DNA of 64,000 nt from MPNO01 sp965205995 (lineage in GTDB: Bacteria > Pseudomonadota > Alphaproteobacteria > MPNO01): assembly GCA_965205995.1 (NCBI GenBank), contig OZ242200.1, forward strand, positions 62,001 to 126,000, written 5' to 3'. A program made the position numbers and the translations under genes. Shown here piece after piece: positions 18,144 to 25,404 of the stretch. Numbering within the stretch: position 1 is the first letter of the stretch; every line of letters starts with the position of its first letter. The notes under the pieces are model-generated. The model did no database searches, was not told where the DNA came from, and saw only the letters and a list, made by a program, of their open reading frames with translations.

Positions 18144-18163
18144 GGCGCGTATCGAAGGGCGCC
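18144..18163. repeat. Degenerate REP-like copy after the HyuB gene
   Basis: GGCGC-GTATCGAAGG-GCGCC forms a short stem-loop nine bases past the hyuB-type stop and keeps the CGTATCGA core. It lies between two converging genes and could also act as a weak terminator. Confidence 0.45.
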
Positions 18164-18165
18164 CC

Positions 18166-18471
18166 CTAAAACCCCGCCCGCGAGGCCGGCTTGATCGCGA
18201 TGGCGAAGCTCGCGCCGGTGCCGCCGCAGCAGGGGCACGAGATCGAGTCGAAGATTTCGCGGCGCTGCTCCGGCGAGATATCCGCGTCCGCCAGCAACTC
18301 CTCGACCTGGCGGCGGACCGCCACGTGAACGGGATCCGGAGGCCGGCTCTCCCCGCCGGCGGGCGGCGCCTCGTCGACCGGGCTCCGTTCCGCCTCGCGG
18401 GCGGCGCGATAGAGCGCGCGAAACGGGCCGGTGAGGTTGAGATACCGCTTTTCGCCGAGTCCGCCCGGCAT
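18166..18471 (-). CDS. Small CPCC-motif protein of unknown function, linked to a split TPP enzyme
   Basis: 101 residues from the ATG at 18469-18471, two bases after the stop of the TPP-enzyme C-half gene. I do not recognise the family. The N-terminal third is mixed, followed by a Pro/Glu-rich linker, a helix RRQVEELLADADISPEQRRE and then SCPCCGGTGASFAIAIKP at the C-terminus. The CPCCGG motif suggests a metal or redox site. Close spacing and the same strand suggest it is an accessory subunit of the decarboxylase-like complex. Confidence 0.6.
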   Translation of the reverse strand: MPGGLGEKRYLNLTGPFRALYRAAREAERSPVDEAPPAGGESRPPDPVHVAVRRQVEELLADADISPEQRREIFDSISCPCCGGTGASFAIAIKPASRAGF

Positions 18472-18473
18472 CT

Positions 18474-19082
18474 TCAGTTCTGCGGCGCGCCCGGGTGGAT
18501 GACGACGCCCTCCAGCCGCTCGACATAGCGGAGGAACCGGTACTTGTCCTCGATCCCGTCGGTCGGTTTGCGGTCCTTCCACTCCCAGGGATGCTTGCCG
18601 GGCTCGATCTTGGCGACGAGATAGCCCATCTCGCCGTCGTCGAGCATCGCGGAGAAGCGCGCGGCCAGCGTGTCCGGGTCGCCGACCGTCGCGCAGTTGA
18701 GGCAGCCCGCGCCGTCGGCCATGCGGGCGAGGTCGGTGTTCTTCGAGGTCAGGGTCGGCGGCCCGCCGATATTCTCGTAGATGCCGTTGTCGAAGACGAG
18801 CACGGTGAGGTTGGGCGGACGCTCGGCGCCCAGGGTACAGAGAATGCCGGTGTTCATCAGCATCGAGCCGTCGCTCTCGAAGGCGACGATGCGGCGATGC
18901 GGCAGCGACACCGCGAGCCCGAGCGCGGTCGAGGTCACCGATCCGAGCACACCGGTGAAGAAGGTGTTGTCGGCGGGCTTCAAATTCCACCAATCGTCCC
19001 AGGTCGCCCCGATCGAGGTCGTCACCAGGTCGTCCGCCGTTATCAGCGGCGCGATCGCGCGGAACGCATCAATCCTCTGCAT
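18474..19082 (-). CDS. Thiamine-pyrophosphate-binding subunit, C-terminal half (ComE-like)
   Basis: 202 residues. The TPP motif is present as VAFESDGSMLMNTGIL followed by VLVFDNGIYENIGG, the SDG-x25-N pattern of the pyrophosphate/Mg-binding domain, with S in place of the first G. The C-terminus KYRFLRYVERLEGVVIHPG is typical of sulfopyruvate/phosphonopyruvate decarboxylase-type split enzymes. It works with the N-half encoded just upstream (14-bp overlap). The substrate is probably a 2-oxo acid, not further defined. Confidence 0.82.
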   Translation of the reverse strand: MQRIDAFRAIAPLITADDLVTTSIGATWDDWWNLKPADNTFFTGVLGSVTSTALGLAVSLPHRRIVAFESDGSMLMNTGILCTLGAERPPNLTVLVFDNGIYENIGGPPTLTSKNTDLARMADGAGCLNCATVGDPDTLAARFSAMLDDGEMGYLVAKIEPGKHPWEWKDRKPTDGIEDKYRFLRYVERLEGVVIHPGAPQN

Positions 19083-19602
19083 AGGCGGGGCGCTCCACGC
19101 AGTTGCCCGAGAACACCAGCGCGACCGGCCAGTTGCTGCCGTCGGCGTGTTTGAAGGCGCGCTTGATCGCCGGCTTGATCTCGTCGGGCTCGGTGACGAA
19201 GCGGTGCGGAATACGCAGAGATTCGAGGATCGGCGCCATCGTCTGCGCGTGGTTGTGGCCCCACCAGTTCTGCTCGCCCCATTCGCCGCGATAGCTCATC
19301 GCCATCACCATCGGCACGGCGTGCTGGAAGGCGAGCCGCGCCACCGGCTCGCAGCACTGGCGGATGCCCGAATTCTCCATGATCATCAGCGCCCGCTTGC
19401 CGGCCAGATAGGTGCCGGCGCAGATCCCCGGCATGTCGCCCTCGTTCGACACCTGGATGTAGCGGATCGCGTTGTCCGCCGCGCACAGGCGGTAGACGCT
19501 CGCGAGCAGCGATTCGGGAAGCGCGGCGACGACGCTGACATCGGCCTCCTTCAGCCCCTCGACAAACAGCCGCGCATATTCGGGGACCGCGTCGCCGGTC
19601 AT
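19069..19602 (-). CDS. Thiamine-pyrophosphate enzyme subunit, N-terminal half (ComD-like)
   Basis: 177 residues from the ATG at 19600-19602. The glutamate that activates the TPP aminopyrimidine is in VSNEGDMPGICAGTYLAGK, and VAALPESLL is the usual first loop. MIMENSGIRQCCEPVARLAF and the tail ALVFSGNCVE fit the N-domain of split decarboxylases such as sulfopyruvate decarboxylase alpha. It overlaps the SRPBCC gene upstream by four bases (ATGA) and the C-half gene downstream by 14. No comA/B/C genes of coenzyme M synthesis are nearby, so the symbol is not transferred. Confidence 0.82.
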   Translation of the reverse strand: MTGDAVPEYARLFVEGLKEADVSVVAALPESLLASVYRLCAADNAIRYIQVSNEGDMPGICAGTYLAGKRALMIMENSGIRQCCEPVARLAFQHAVPMVMAMSYRGEWGEQNWWGHNHAQTMAPILESLRIPHRFVTEPDEIKPAIKRAFKHADGSNWPVALVFSGNCVERPAYAED

Positions 19603-20051
19603 GACGACTGGCCCTCCGCCTTCTCGCGGAAGCTGTCCGCGAAATCCCGCCCGAGGTCGCGCGCCTTCTTCTTCATCACGCCGAGCCCGAACCTGCCGAG
19701 CCGGCCGAAGACCGAGACGTCGGACGCGTAGGCGATTTCCGTCTTGCCGTCGACCTCCGTCAGCGCAAGCGTGCTCGTCGCGTTGAGCGTGCTCGCGCGG
19801 CCGCCTTCCTCGCCCCTGGTGGTCGAGGCCGCGAAATGGGGCGCACGCTCCTCGGTCTTTTCGACGGTCACGGAAAACGTGGTCTTGATCGGCCCGACGG
19901 CGAGCCTGATGTCTGCCTTGTAGGTGGTCGGGCCGGTCACCTCGACTCCCTGGCAGCCCGGGATGCACGGACCCACCACCTCAGGGTCGGTGATCATCGA
20001 CCAGACCCGCTCCAGCGGCGCATCGACGGTGAAACTGTCCTCGACCTGCAA
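19599..20051 (-). CDS. SRPBCC family protein, CoxG-like
   Basis: 150 residues. It opens with SFTVDAPLERVWSMITDPEVVGPCIPGC, the signature of CoxG-type START-like proteins, followed by YKADIRLAVGPIKTTF and the C-terminal GLGVMKKKARDLGRDFADSFREK helix. In cox operons CoxG helps attach the enzyme to the membrane. Here it is not next to the molybdenum hydroxylase (9 kb away) but heads an operon with the split TPP enzyme, so it may serve a different partner. Confidence 0.88.
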   Translation of the reverse strand: MQVEDSFTVDAPLERVWSMITDPEVVGPCIPGCQGVEVTGPTTYKADIRLAVGPIKTTFSVTVEKTEERAPHFAASTTRGEEGGRASTLNATSTLALTEVDGKTEIAYASDVSVFGRLGRFGLGVMKKKARDLGRDFADSFREKAEGQSS

Positions 20052-20110
20052 TCCCGTTCTCCCCGGCCGCCGGCATCCTATGGGGCGTCCGGCGGGGTCG
20101 CAAGCGAAGC

Positions 20111-20136
20111 GGGCGATTCCGGAATCGGGCGATTCC
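20111..20136. promoter_or_regulatory. Operator-like repeat between divergent operons
   Basis: GGGCGATTCC occurs twice, 16 bp apart (20111-20120 and 20127-20136), and GATTCCGGAATC (20115-20126) is a perfect 12-bp palindrome between them. The site lies in the 136-bp gap between the SRPBCC/TPP operon (-) and the acyl-CoA ligase operon (+), where a shared regulator could control both. Confidence 0.45.
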
Positions 20137-20187
20137 CTCTAATATGCGGCACCCGGGGAAGAAGCCCAGAGCGAGGGGAAGAGGGCG

Positions 20188-21735
20188 ATGCTGACCATGG
20201 TCTCCGCGATGGATCGGGCCCGCCGGCTCTACGGAGCGCAGACGGCGGTGGTCGATGACGAGGGGGATTTCACCTGGGGCGCGTTCGTCGACCGGTCGCG
20301 CCGCGCGGCCTCGGTGCTCGACGGGTTCGGGATCGGCGCAGGCGACCGCTATGCGATCCTGTCCCGTAACACGTTTCGCAACGCCGAGCTGATGCATGCG
20401 GGGTATTGGTCGGGCAGGATCCCTGTGCCCGTGAATACCAGGCTCGCCGCCCCCGAGATCCGCCACATCCTCGACGACGCGGGCTGCAAGCTGCTGGTCC
20501 TCGACGAGGCTTTGGCCGGTCTCGCCGCCGCCGACGAGCTCGCGCCGTGGCGCGACCGCATCCTCTTCGTCGCTCCCGGGAAGCGCGACGTCGCATGGCC
20601 GCAATACGAGGCGCTGCTTGGCGCCACCGAACCGGCCGACGCCCATGACGCCGGCGAGCACGATATCGCCGTCCTGCTCTATACCGGCGGGACCACGGGG
20701 CGTTCCAAGGGCGTCCCGCTGAGCCATCGCAACGTGTTCGCCAACGGGCAGCAATGCGCGATCGCCCTCGGCGCCAGGACCGATGACGTATTTCTCCACG
20801 CCGCGCCGATGTTCCACTCCGCCGATTTGTTGGGAACCGCCTTCACCCTGCAGGGCGCGGCGCATATGTTCCTGCCCGCCTTCTCGCCCGAATCGGCGCT
20901 CCGGGCGATGGAGCGCCACGGCGTGACCGTCGCCTTCCTGCCGCCCACCATGGTCATCATGATCCTGCAGGACCCCGCCTTCGAGAAATTCGACCTCGCC
21001 CGGCTCCGGCTGGTCTTCTACGGCTCCTCGCCGATGGCGGTGGAGTGGATCCGCCGGACGATGGAGGCGCTGCCCGGGGCCGAGATACAGCAGGGCTACG
21101 GGCTCACCGAGACGTCCCCCATCCTGACGACGCTCGATGCCGACGAGCACCGCGACGCGCTGGCGAGCGGGCGCTACGGACGCCTCAGGGCGGCCGGGCG
21201 GCCGGTCACCGGTGTCGACATGCGCATCGTCGACGACAACGGGGACGAAATGCCGCTCGGCGATGCCGGCGAGGTGGTGGTGCGCGGCCCCAATGTCACG
21301 ACCGGCTATCTCAACCGCCCGGAGGAGACGGCGACCGCCTTCCGCGGCGGCTGGTTCCATACCGGCGATGTCGGGCGGATGGACGAGGAGGGGTTCATGT
21401 ACCTCCTCGACCGCAAGAAGGACATGGTGATCACCGGCGGCGAGAACGTCTACACCTCCGAGGTCGAGGCGGTGCTTTACCAGCATCCCGGCGTCAACGA
21501 GGCGGCCGTCGTCGGCGTGCCGGACGAGAAATACGGCGAGGCCCTGTTCGCGGTGATCGTCCCCGCGCCCGGCGCCTCGCTCGATGCCGACGGGATGATC
21601 GCCCATTGCCGCGAACGGATCGGCGGCTACAAGATTCCCCGCCGCATGGCGTTCGTCGACGAGATGCCGAAAAGCGCCATGGGCAAGATCCTCAAGACCG
21701 AGCTTCGCCGCATCTACGGCGGAGGCGAGGCGTAA
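20188..21735 (+). CDS. AMP-dependent acyl-CoA synthetase (ANL superfamily)
   Basis: 515 residues. The phosphate loop is LLYTGGTTGRSKGVPLSH, A5 is YGLTETSP, A7/A8 is WFHTGDVGRMDEEGFMYLLD followed by RKKDMVITGGENVYTSEVE, and the catalytic lysine is in KSAMGKILKTELRR. This is a full-length fatty-acid/aryl-CoA ligase. The ATG at 20188 follows GAGGGGAAGAGGG. It is the first of four tightly packed genes with an FlK-like thioesterase, an OMPDC-family protein and an AhpD-like remnant. The acid activated is not evident. Confidence 0.92.
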   Translation: MLTMVSAMDRARRLYGAQTAVVDDEGDFTWGAFVDRSRRAASVLDGFGIGAGDRYAILSRNTFRNAELMHAGYWSGRIPVPVNTRLAAPEIRHILDDAGCKLLVLDEALAGLAAADELAPWRDRILFVAPGKRDVAWPQYEALLGATEPADAHDAGEHDIAVLLYTGGTTGRSKGVPLSHRNVFANGQQCAIALGARTDDVFLHAAPMFHSADLLGTAFTLQGAAHMFLPAFSPESALRAMERHGVTVAFLPPTMVIMILQDPAFEKFDLARLRLVFYGSSPMAVEWIRRTMEALPGAEIQQGYGLTETSPILTTLDADEHRDALASGRYGRLRAAGRPVTGVDMRIVDDNGDEMPLGDAGEVVVRGPNVTTGYLNRPEETATAFRGGWFHTGDVGRMDEEGFMYLLDRKKDMVITGGENVYTSEVEAVLYQHPGVNEAAVVGVPDEKYGEALFAVIVPAPGASLDADGMIAHCRERIGGYKIPRRMAFVDEMPKSAMGKILKTELRRIYGGGEA

Positions 21736-21746
21736 CGGGAGACAGC

Positions 21747-22160
21747 ATGAAGGACAGTCTGAAGCCGGGGCTCACCGTCACGCGCCGGTTCGATATCCCG
21801 CGCGAGAGCACCATCGACGTTCTCGGCGAGGACCGGCGGGTCTACGCGACGCCGGCGATGGTGCGCGATATCGAGATCGCCTGCCTCGAGATGATCGCCG
21901 AACATCTCGACGGCAACGAGGCGACGGTCGGCGCGAGGGTCGCGGTCGACCATCTCGGCGCCTCGCTCGAAGGCTCCTGGGTGGAGGTCACCGGGACCGT
22001 CGCCGAAATCGAGGGCAGGCGGGTCGCGCTCGATGTCGAGGTCCGCGATCCCATCGACCTCGTGGGCAAGGGCCGCCATGTCCGCTTCGTCGTCGACCTC
22101 GCCCGGCAGGCCGAGCGGGTCGACGCCAAGCGCGCCGCGCTCGCCGGCGAAGGCGCATGA
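21747..22160 (+). CDS. Hot-dog thioesterase, fluoroacetyl-CoA thioesterase (FlK)-like
   Basis: 137 residues. The order of motifs ATPAMVRDIE, IACLEMIAEHL, TVGARVAVDHLGAS and GRRVALDVEVRD matches FlK and its relatives, including the candidate catalytic Thr, Glu and His positions. In most bacteria such proteins remove non-fluorinated acyl-CoAs or act in housekeeping. Eleven bases separate it from the acyl-CoA ligase and it overlaps the next gene by four (ATGA), so ligase and thioesterase are made together, possibly as a proofreading or cycling pair. Confidence 0.82.
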   Translation: MKDSLKPGLTVTRRFDIPRESTIDVLGEDRRVYATPAMVRDIEIACLEMIAEHLDGNEATVGARVAVDHLGASLEGSWVEVTGTVAEIEGRRVALDVEVRDPIDLVGKGRHVRFVVDLARQAERVDAKRAALAGEGA

Positions 22161-22876
22161 TCGATGCCAGGCGGCGGCTGATCGTCGCGCTCGACGTCAG
22201 GACCGTCGACGAGGCGCGCGATCTGATCGCCACGCTCGGCGATGCGGCCGCCTATTACAAGATCGGCCCGTGGCTGCTCTATGCGAAGGGCATCGAGGGG
22301 CTGATCGACTCGGTGCTGGGCTCCGGCAGGGAGCTGTTCCTCGACTGCAAGATGTACGACATCGGCGAGACGGTGCGCGAAGGGGTCGCCCGCGCGGCCG
22401 AGCGCGGGGTGAGCCTGGTGACCGTCCACGGCAACCGCGACATACTGCTCGCCGCCAACGAGGCCAAGCGGGGCTCCGGCCTGAAGGTGTTCGCGATCTC
22501 GGTGCTGACCAGCCTCGACGACGACGACATGCGCGAGATGGGCTATCTCCGCCCGGTCGAGGAGCTGATCGAGATCCGGGTGAGGAAGGCGATGGAATAC
22601 GGTTGCGACGGGCTGATCGCCGCGCCGCTTGACGCGCCCAGGATCCGCGCCATCGCGCCGCCCGAAAAACTGCTCCTCGGCACCCCCGGCGTGCGCCCGG
22701 CCGGTCACGGCCAGGACGACCACAAGCGCGGCGGAACGCCGGCGGATGCGATTCGCGCGGGCGCCGACTATATCGTCATGGGACGTCCCATAATCCGCGC
22801 CGACGATCCCGCCTCGGTCGCGCGCGCGGTCGCGGCCGAGATGCAGGCCGCCTTCGACAACCGCCGGGAGGGTTAG
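22157..22876 (+). CDS. Orotidine-5'-phosphate decarboxylase family protein (divergent PyrF)
   Basis: 239 residues with the OMPDC beta-barrel motifs: LIVALDV, a KxG-type strand (YYKIGPW), the charged network FLDCKMYDIGETV and the phosphate-binding end GTPGVRPAGHGQDD plus DYIVMGRPI. Asp-Lys-Asp are retained, but the usual DIPNTV reads DIGETV and the region after KIG is unusual. It could be the genuine pyrF or a paralogue with a changed substrate. Its place in a CoA-ligase/thioesterase operon, not near other pyrimidine genes, favours caution. Confidence 0.75.
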   Translation: MIDARRRLIVALDVRTVDEARDLIATLGDAAAYYKIGPWLLYAKGIEGLIDSVLGSGRELFLDCKMYDIGETVREGVARAAERGVSLVTVHGNRDILLAANEAKRGSGLKVFAISVLTSLDDDDMREMGYLRPVEELIEIRVRKAMEYGCDGLIAAPLDAPRIRAIAPPEKLLLGTPGVRPAGHGQDDHKRGGTPADAIRAGADYIVMGRPIIRADDPASVARAVAAEMQAAFDNRREG

Positions 22877-22877
22877 C

Positions 22878-23430
22878 GTGCCGTTCTTCAAATCGCTGCC
22901 GGAAGATGCCGGGCCGGGCAACGTCTTCGAGGCGTATCCGGATATCTACCTGCCATGGGCGGACACCAGCCAGGCGCTGATGCGCGGCCCGTCGCCGCTC
23001 AGCCCCGGCGAGCGCGAGACGATCGCGGCCTTCGTCGTCGGCACCGCGAAATGCCGCTATGCCTGGGTCGCCCACCGGGCGGCGGCGGTTGCCTGGGGGA
23101 TGGACGGCGCCGCCATCGACAGTGCTCTCGATGACCTGGAGACCGCCCCCGTCGAGGCGCGTTTCAAGCCGCTCCTCGCTTACGCGCGGAAGCCAGATCA
23201 CGCTGGCGGAGGTCGGACAGGAGGACGCCGATGCGGTGTTCGCCGCCGGCTGGGACGAGAAGGCGCTGCACGATGCCATCGCCGTCACCGCGCGGATGAA
23301 CTTCATGTGCCGGCTGGTGCAGGGGTACGGCTTCACCCCGATGAGCTCCGAGAAGGCGCGGGCGAACGCCGAAAGCCGCAAGAAGCTCGGCTACCGCAAC
23401 CTCTACCCCAAATTCGCCGGCAAGGAGTAG
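22878..23430 (+). pseudogene. AhpD/carboxymuconolactone-decarboxylase-like gene, frameshifted
   Basis: A GTG start one base after the previous stop opens a frame that is family-like to about base 23192 (MPFFKSLPEDAGPGNVFEAY...LLAYARK) and then becomes nonsense. From 23194 the +1 frame resumes with QITLAEVGQEDADAVFAAGW and runs to a proper end at 23430 (YPKFAGKE). The AhpD-type redox pair is also changed: KCRYAWVAH has one Cys where CxxC is expected. Family members usually carry a few extra residues at the junction, so a small deletion that is not a multiple of three is the simplest cause. Confidence 0.8.
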
Positions 23431-23520
23431 GGCAGGACCCGCGACGCCAGGGAGCATTGTTGGAAGCCCGGCGTTGGAATATGTTGTCGCGGCGTTCGCG
23501 AACGCAAACGGGGGGAAATC

Positions 23521-24009
23521 ATGTCAGCCATCAGATTGCCGACCGCTGTAGCCGGGATTTTTCTCGCCGCCTTCATAGGCCTCGTCACCGTGGCGCAGGA
23601 TCGGGCGGCCAGCGCCCAGGATCTCAAACAGGTGGCAGAGAAACGCAGCATGGCCATGAAATCCATGGGCGGGGCAATGCGGGTGATCAAGGGTTATGCC
23701 GGCGGCCGCGGTTCGAAGGACGATGTCGTCAAGGCGGTCTCCGTGATTGCGTCGACGGCGCCCAAGATTACGTCTCTGTTTCCCAAGGGAACCGGCATGG
23801 GTGTCCTGCCGAAATCAGAATCCAAGCCGGTGATCTGGGAAAAATGGGATGAATTCGGGGCCGCCGCCAAGACACTCGGCGACAAGGCCGCAATTCTCGC
23901 CGCCGCAGTCGAGTCCGGCGACCGGAACAAGGTTGGGATGGCGTTCGGCGATCTCGGCAAGAACGGTTGCGGCGGATGCCACAGCGTATTCCGTCAGAAA
24001 CGGAACTGA
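23521..24009 (+). CDS. Cytochrome c' (class II c-type cytochrome)
   Basis: 162 residues with a signal peptide (cleavage near ASA-QDL, about residue 33) and a single haem c site near the C-terminus (CGGCHSVFRQK), the position typical of cytochrome c'. The mature part is a predicted four-helix bundle. These periplasmic proteins bind NO or CO or carry electrons. It converges with a cytochrome b561 gene only 28 bp away, and the two may form an electron-transfer pair although they are transcribed oppositely. Confidence 0.88.
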   Translation: MSAIRLPTAVAGIFLAAFIGLVTVAQDRAASAQDLKQVAEKRSMAMKSMGGAMRVIKGYAGGRGSKDDVVKAVSVIASTAPKITSLFPKGTGMGVLPKSESKPVIWEKWDEFGAAAKTLGDKAAILAAAVESGDRNKVGMAFGDLGKNGCGGCHSVFRQKRN

Positions 24010-24037
24010 ACGCGCCCGACGTCGATATCGGGCCGGC

Positions 24038-24766
24038 TCAGAGCACTCTCTGGGCCAGTTCGATACCGCCGATGACGACCATGACCGCAATCGCCAGGAC
24101 GAGCACCGCTCGCCTGTCGCCAGCGATCCGCGGTTCCTGAAGCCCGGCCGGCACCGGCCCGCGCCCCGCCACCATGGCGCCGGTAAGATTTTCGCGCTTG
24201 TAGACCAGGTGAAACAGGATTGCCGCGAGGTGCAATCCGACAAGGCCGAGCAGGATGTCGACGGCCAGCGCATGAAGCTCGGATGCCTGCCGCGCCAGGT
24301 CATAGCTGACCAGGAACGATAGCGGGCCTTCGTGGAGCCCATCCACGTCCGCCGCGAACAGGCCGAGACCGGTGTGCAGCAGCAGCATCAGCAGCATGGC
24401 GAGAACGGAAAGGCCGCCGAGCGGGTTGTGACCGCCATAGCGGTCGGGCACGCGGCGCGGCACCTCCCGGACATAGGCAAGCACCGTCGCGGGAGAGCGG
24501 ACAAGCCGGCTGAGCCGCGACGTTTCGCTGCCGACAAAACCCCAAATGATTCGCGCGACAACCAATACAAGGAGTGCCTGGCCCGCCGGAATGTGGATGT
24601 CGAAGCGGCCTTGGCTTCCGCTCACGAAACAGACCACGAACAATATCGCCAGCACCCAGTGAAAAATCCGCGTCGGACGATCCCAGATCAGGACTCTTCG
24701 AGCGGTTTCGCCTTGAGTGCCCGAACCCTCATCCTCCACGCGTCTCCCCTTTCCAAACTGGACCAT
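24038..24766 (-). CDS. Cytochrome b561 family membrane protein
   Basis: 242 residues. The N-terminal VLIWDRPTRIFHWVLAILF carries the first haem-ligand histidine, and further histidines occur in LLLHTGLGLF, ELHALAVDILLG and VGLHLAAILFH. Four core transmembrane helices plus a C-terminal one (VLVLAIAVMVVIGG) are visible. The family passes electrons between quinol and periplasmic c cytochromes or Ni/Fe hydrogenases. The tail-to-tail neighbour is cytochrome c', a common partner. Confidence 0.88.
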   Translation of the reverse strand: MVQFGKGRRVEDEGSGTQGETARRVLIWDRPTRIFHWVLAILFVVCFVSGSQGRFDIHIPAGQALLVLVVARIIWGFVGSETSRLSRLVRSPATVLAYVREVPRRVPDRYGGHNPLGGLSVLAMLLMLLLHTGLGLFAADVDGLHEGPLSFLVSYDLARQASELHALAVDILLGLVGLHLAAILFHLVYKRENLTGAMVAGRGPVPAGLQEPRIAGDRRAVLVLAIAVMVVIGGIELAQRVL

Positions 24767-24829
24767 TGGATTCCGGGCCGATTTACAAAGGTGCCGGACC
24801 CGTAGCTTCTCCCGGTGCCGCGCGGGCCG

Positions 24830-24997
24830 TCAAGGCGGGTCCGGGTGGCGTTGCACCGAAAACACCTTCATCGCCTCGTCGCCCAGGCGGTCGATGAAAG
24901 TGACGGCGATGCGGGCCTCCTTACTCTCATGCGGAACGCCCGCGGTCTCCAGGTTTTCAAGGATCATCTCGGCGAAATTCGGCGCTTTGCCTCTGGC
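24830..24997 (-). other. Orphan open stretch, possible 3' remnant of an unknown gene
   Basis: On the minus strand, in the same frame as hicA and directly after its TAG, 55 sense codons run to a TGA at 24830. The product contains NFAEMILENLETAGVPHE and ARIAVTFIDRLGDEAMKVF and looks protein-like, with normal coding composition, but has no start of its own. It may be the C-terminal end of a gene lost when hicBA inserted. I do not recognise it. Confidence 0.3.
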
Positions 24998-25204
24998 CTA
25001 CAGTTCCGATTCATCGATGTTCGCCAGTTTCATCAGATGTCTCTGCAAGCCGCGTTTGAGCGGCGCATTGCCGTGGACCGGTACGGAGATGCGGATGTCG
25101 GAGCCCAGCTTCGCATAGATATGGTGACTGCCGCGCGTGCGCATGAGTTTCCACCCCTGCGCCTCCAGCACGTGGCAAAAGCGTCTCCCGCTGACGGCCT
25201 TCAA
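24998..25204 (-). CDS. hicA: Type II toxin HicA (mRNA interferase)
   Basis: 68 residues from a TTG (25202-25204) that overlaps the hicB stop TGA by two bases. KAVSGRRFCHVLEAQGW, the catalytic histidine in RTRGSHHIYAK and ISVPVHGNAPLKRGLQRHL are classic HicA (dsRBD-like fold, degrades mRNA). The TTG is chosen because it is the only position giving the normal HicA N-terminus and coupling to hicB. Order is hicB-hicA, the reverse of the E. coli arrangement but frequent elsewhere. Confidence 0.88.
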   Translation of the reverse strand: MKAVSGRRFCHVLEAQGWKLMRTRGSHHIYAKLGSDIRISVPVHGNAPLKRGLQRHLMKLANIDESEL

Positions 25205-25404
25205 ACGGCGATCTCGACGATTCTGCCGGCGCCCGAAACGGTAACTTCCCTGACATCTACCGACAGGCATCCCTCCACGGCTTCATAGAGGTTGCTCAGC
25301 AACTCCTCGAAGGATTCTCCCTGGGTCGCACATCCGGGGATGGCCGGCACCTCGGCCCAATACCCTCCTTCTTCCGCCTCGTGGACGACGACTTTCAGTT
25401 TCAT
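25201..25404 (-). CDS. hicB: Type II antitoxin HicB
   Basis: 67 residues, a short HicB consisting of the partial RNase H-like domain: KVVVHEAEEGGYWAEVPAIPGC, then TQGESFEELLSNLYEAVEG. No separate C-terminal DNA-binding domain is present, so autoregulation may need another protein or be lost. It neutralises HicA. The ATG follows GAGGAGAG. The pair sits among small gene remnants, as expected of a mobile addiction module. Confidence 0.9.
   Translation of the reverse strand: MKLKVVVHEAEEGGYWAEVPAIPGCATQGESFEELLSNLYEAVEGCLSVDVREVTVSGAGRIVEIAV

Noticed and set aside
18474..19602. Coenzyme M biosynthesis (ComDE)
   Set aside because: Only the decarboxylase-like halves are present; no phosphosulfolactate genes are nearby. 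The split-TPP architecture is shared by other 2-oxo-acid decarboxylases.
20188..20220. FlK-like thioesterase and ligase as a fluoroacetate-resistance system
   Set aside because: FlK-like proteins are widespread without fluorinated substrates, and no fluorinase or fluoroacetate gene is present.
24830..25000. Read-through of the hicA TAG into the 55-codon open frame
   Set aside because: HicA already ends at its normal length and fold; nothing suggests recoding of TAG, which is used as an ordinary stop for other genes here.
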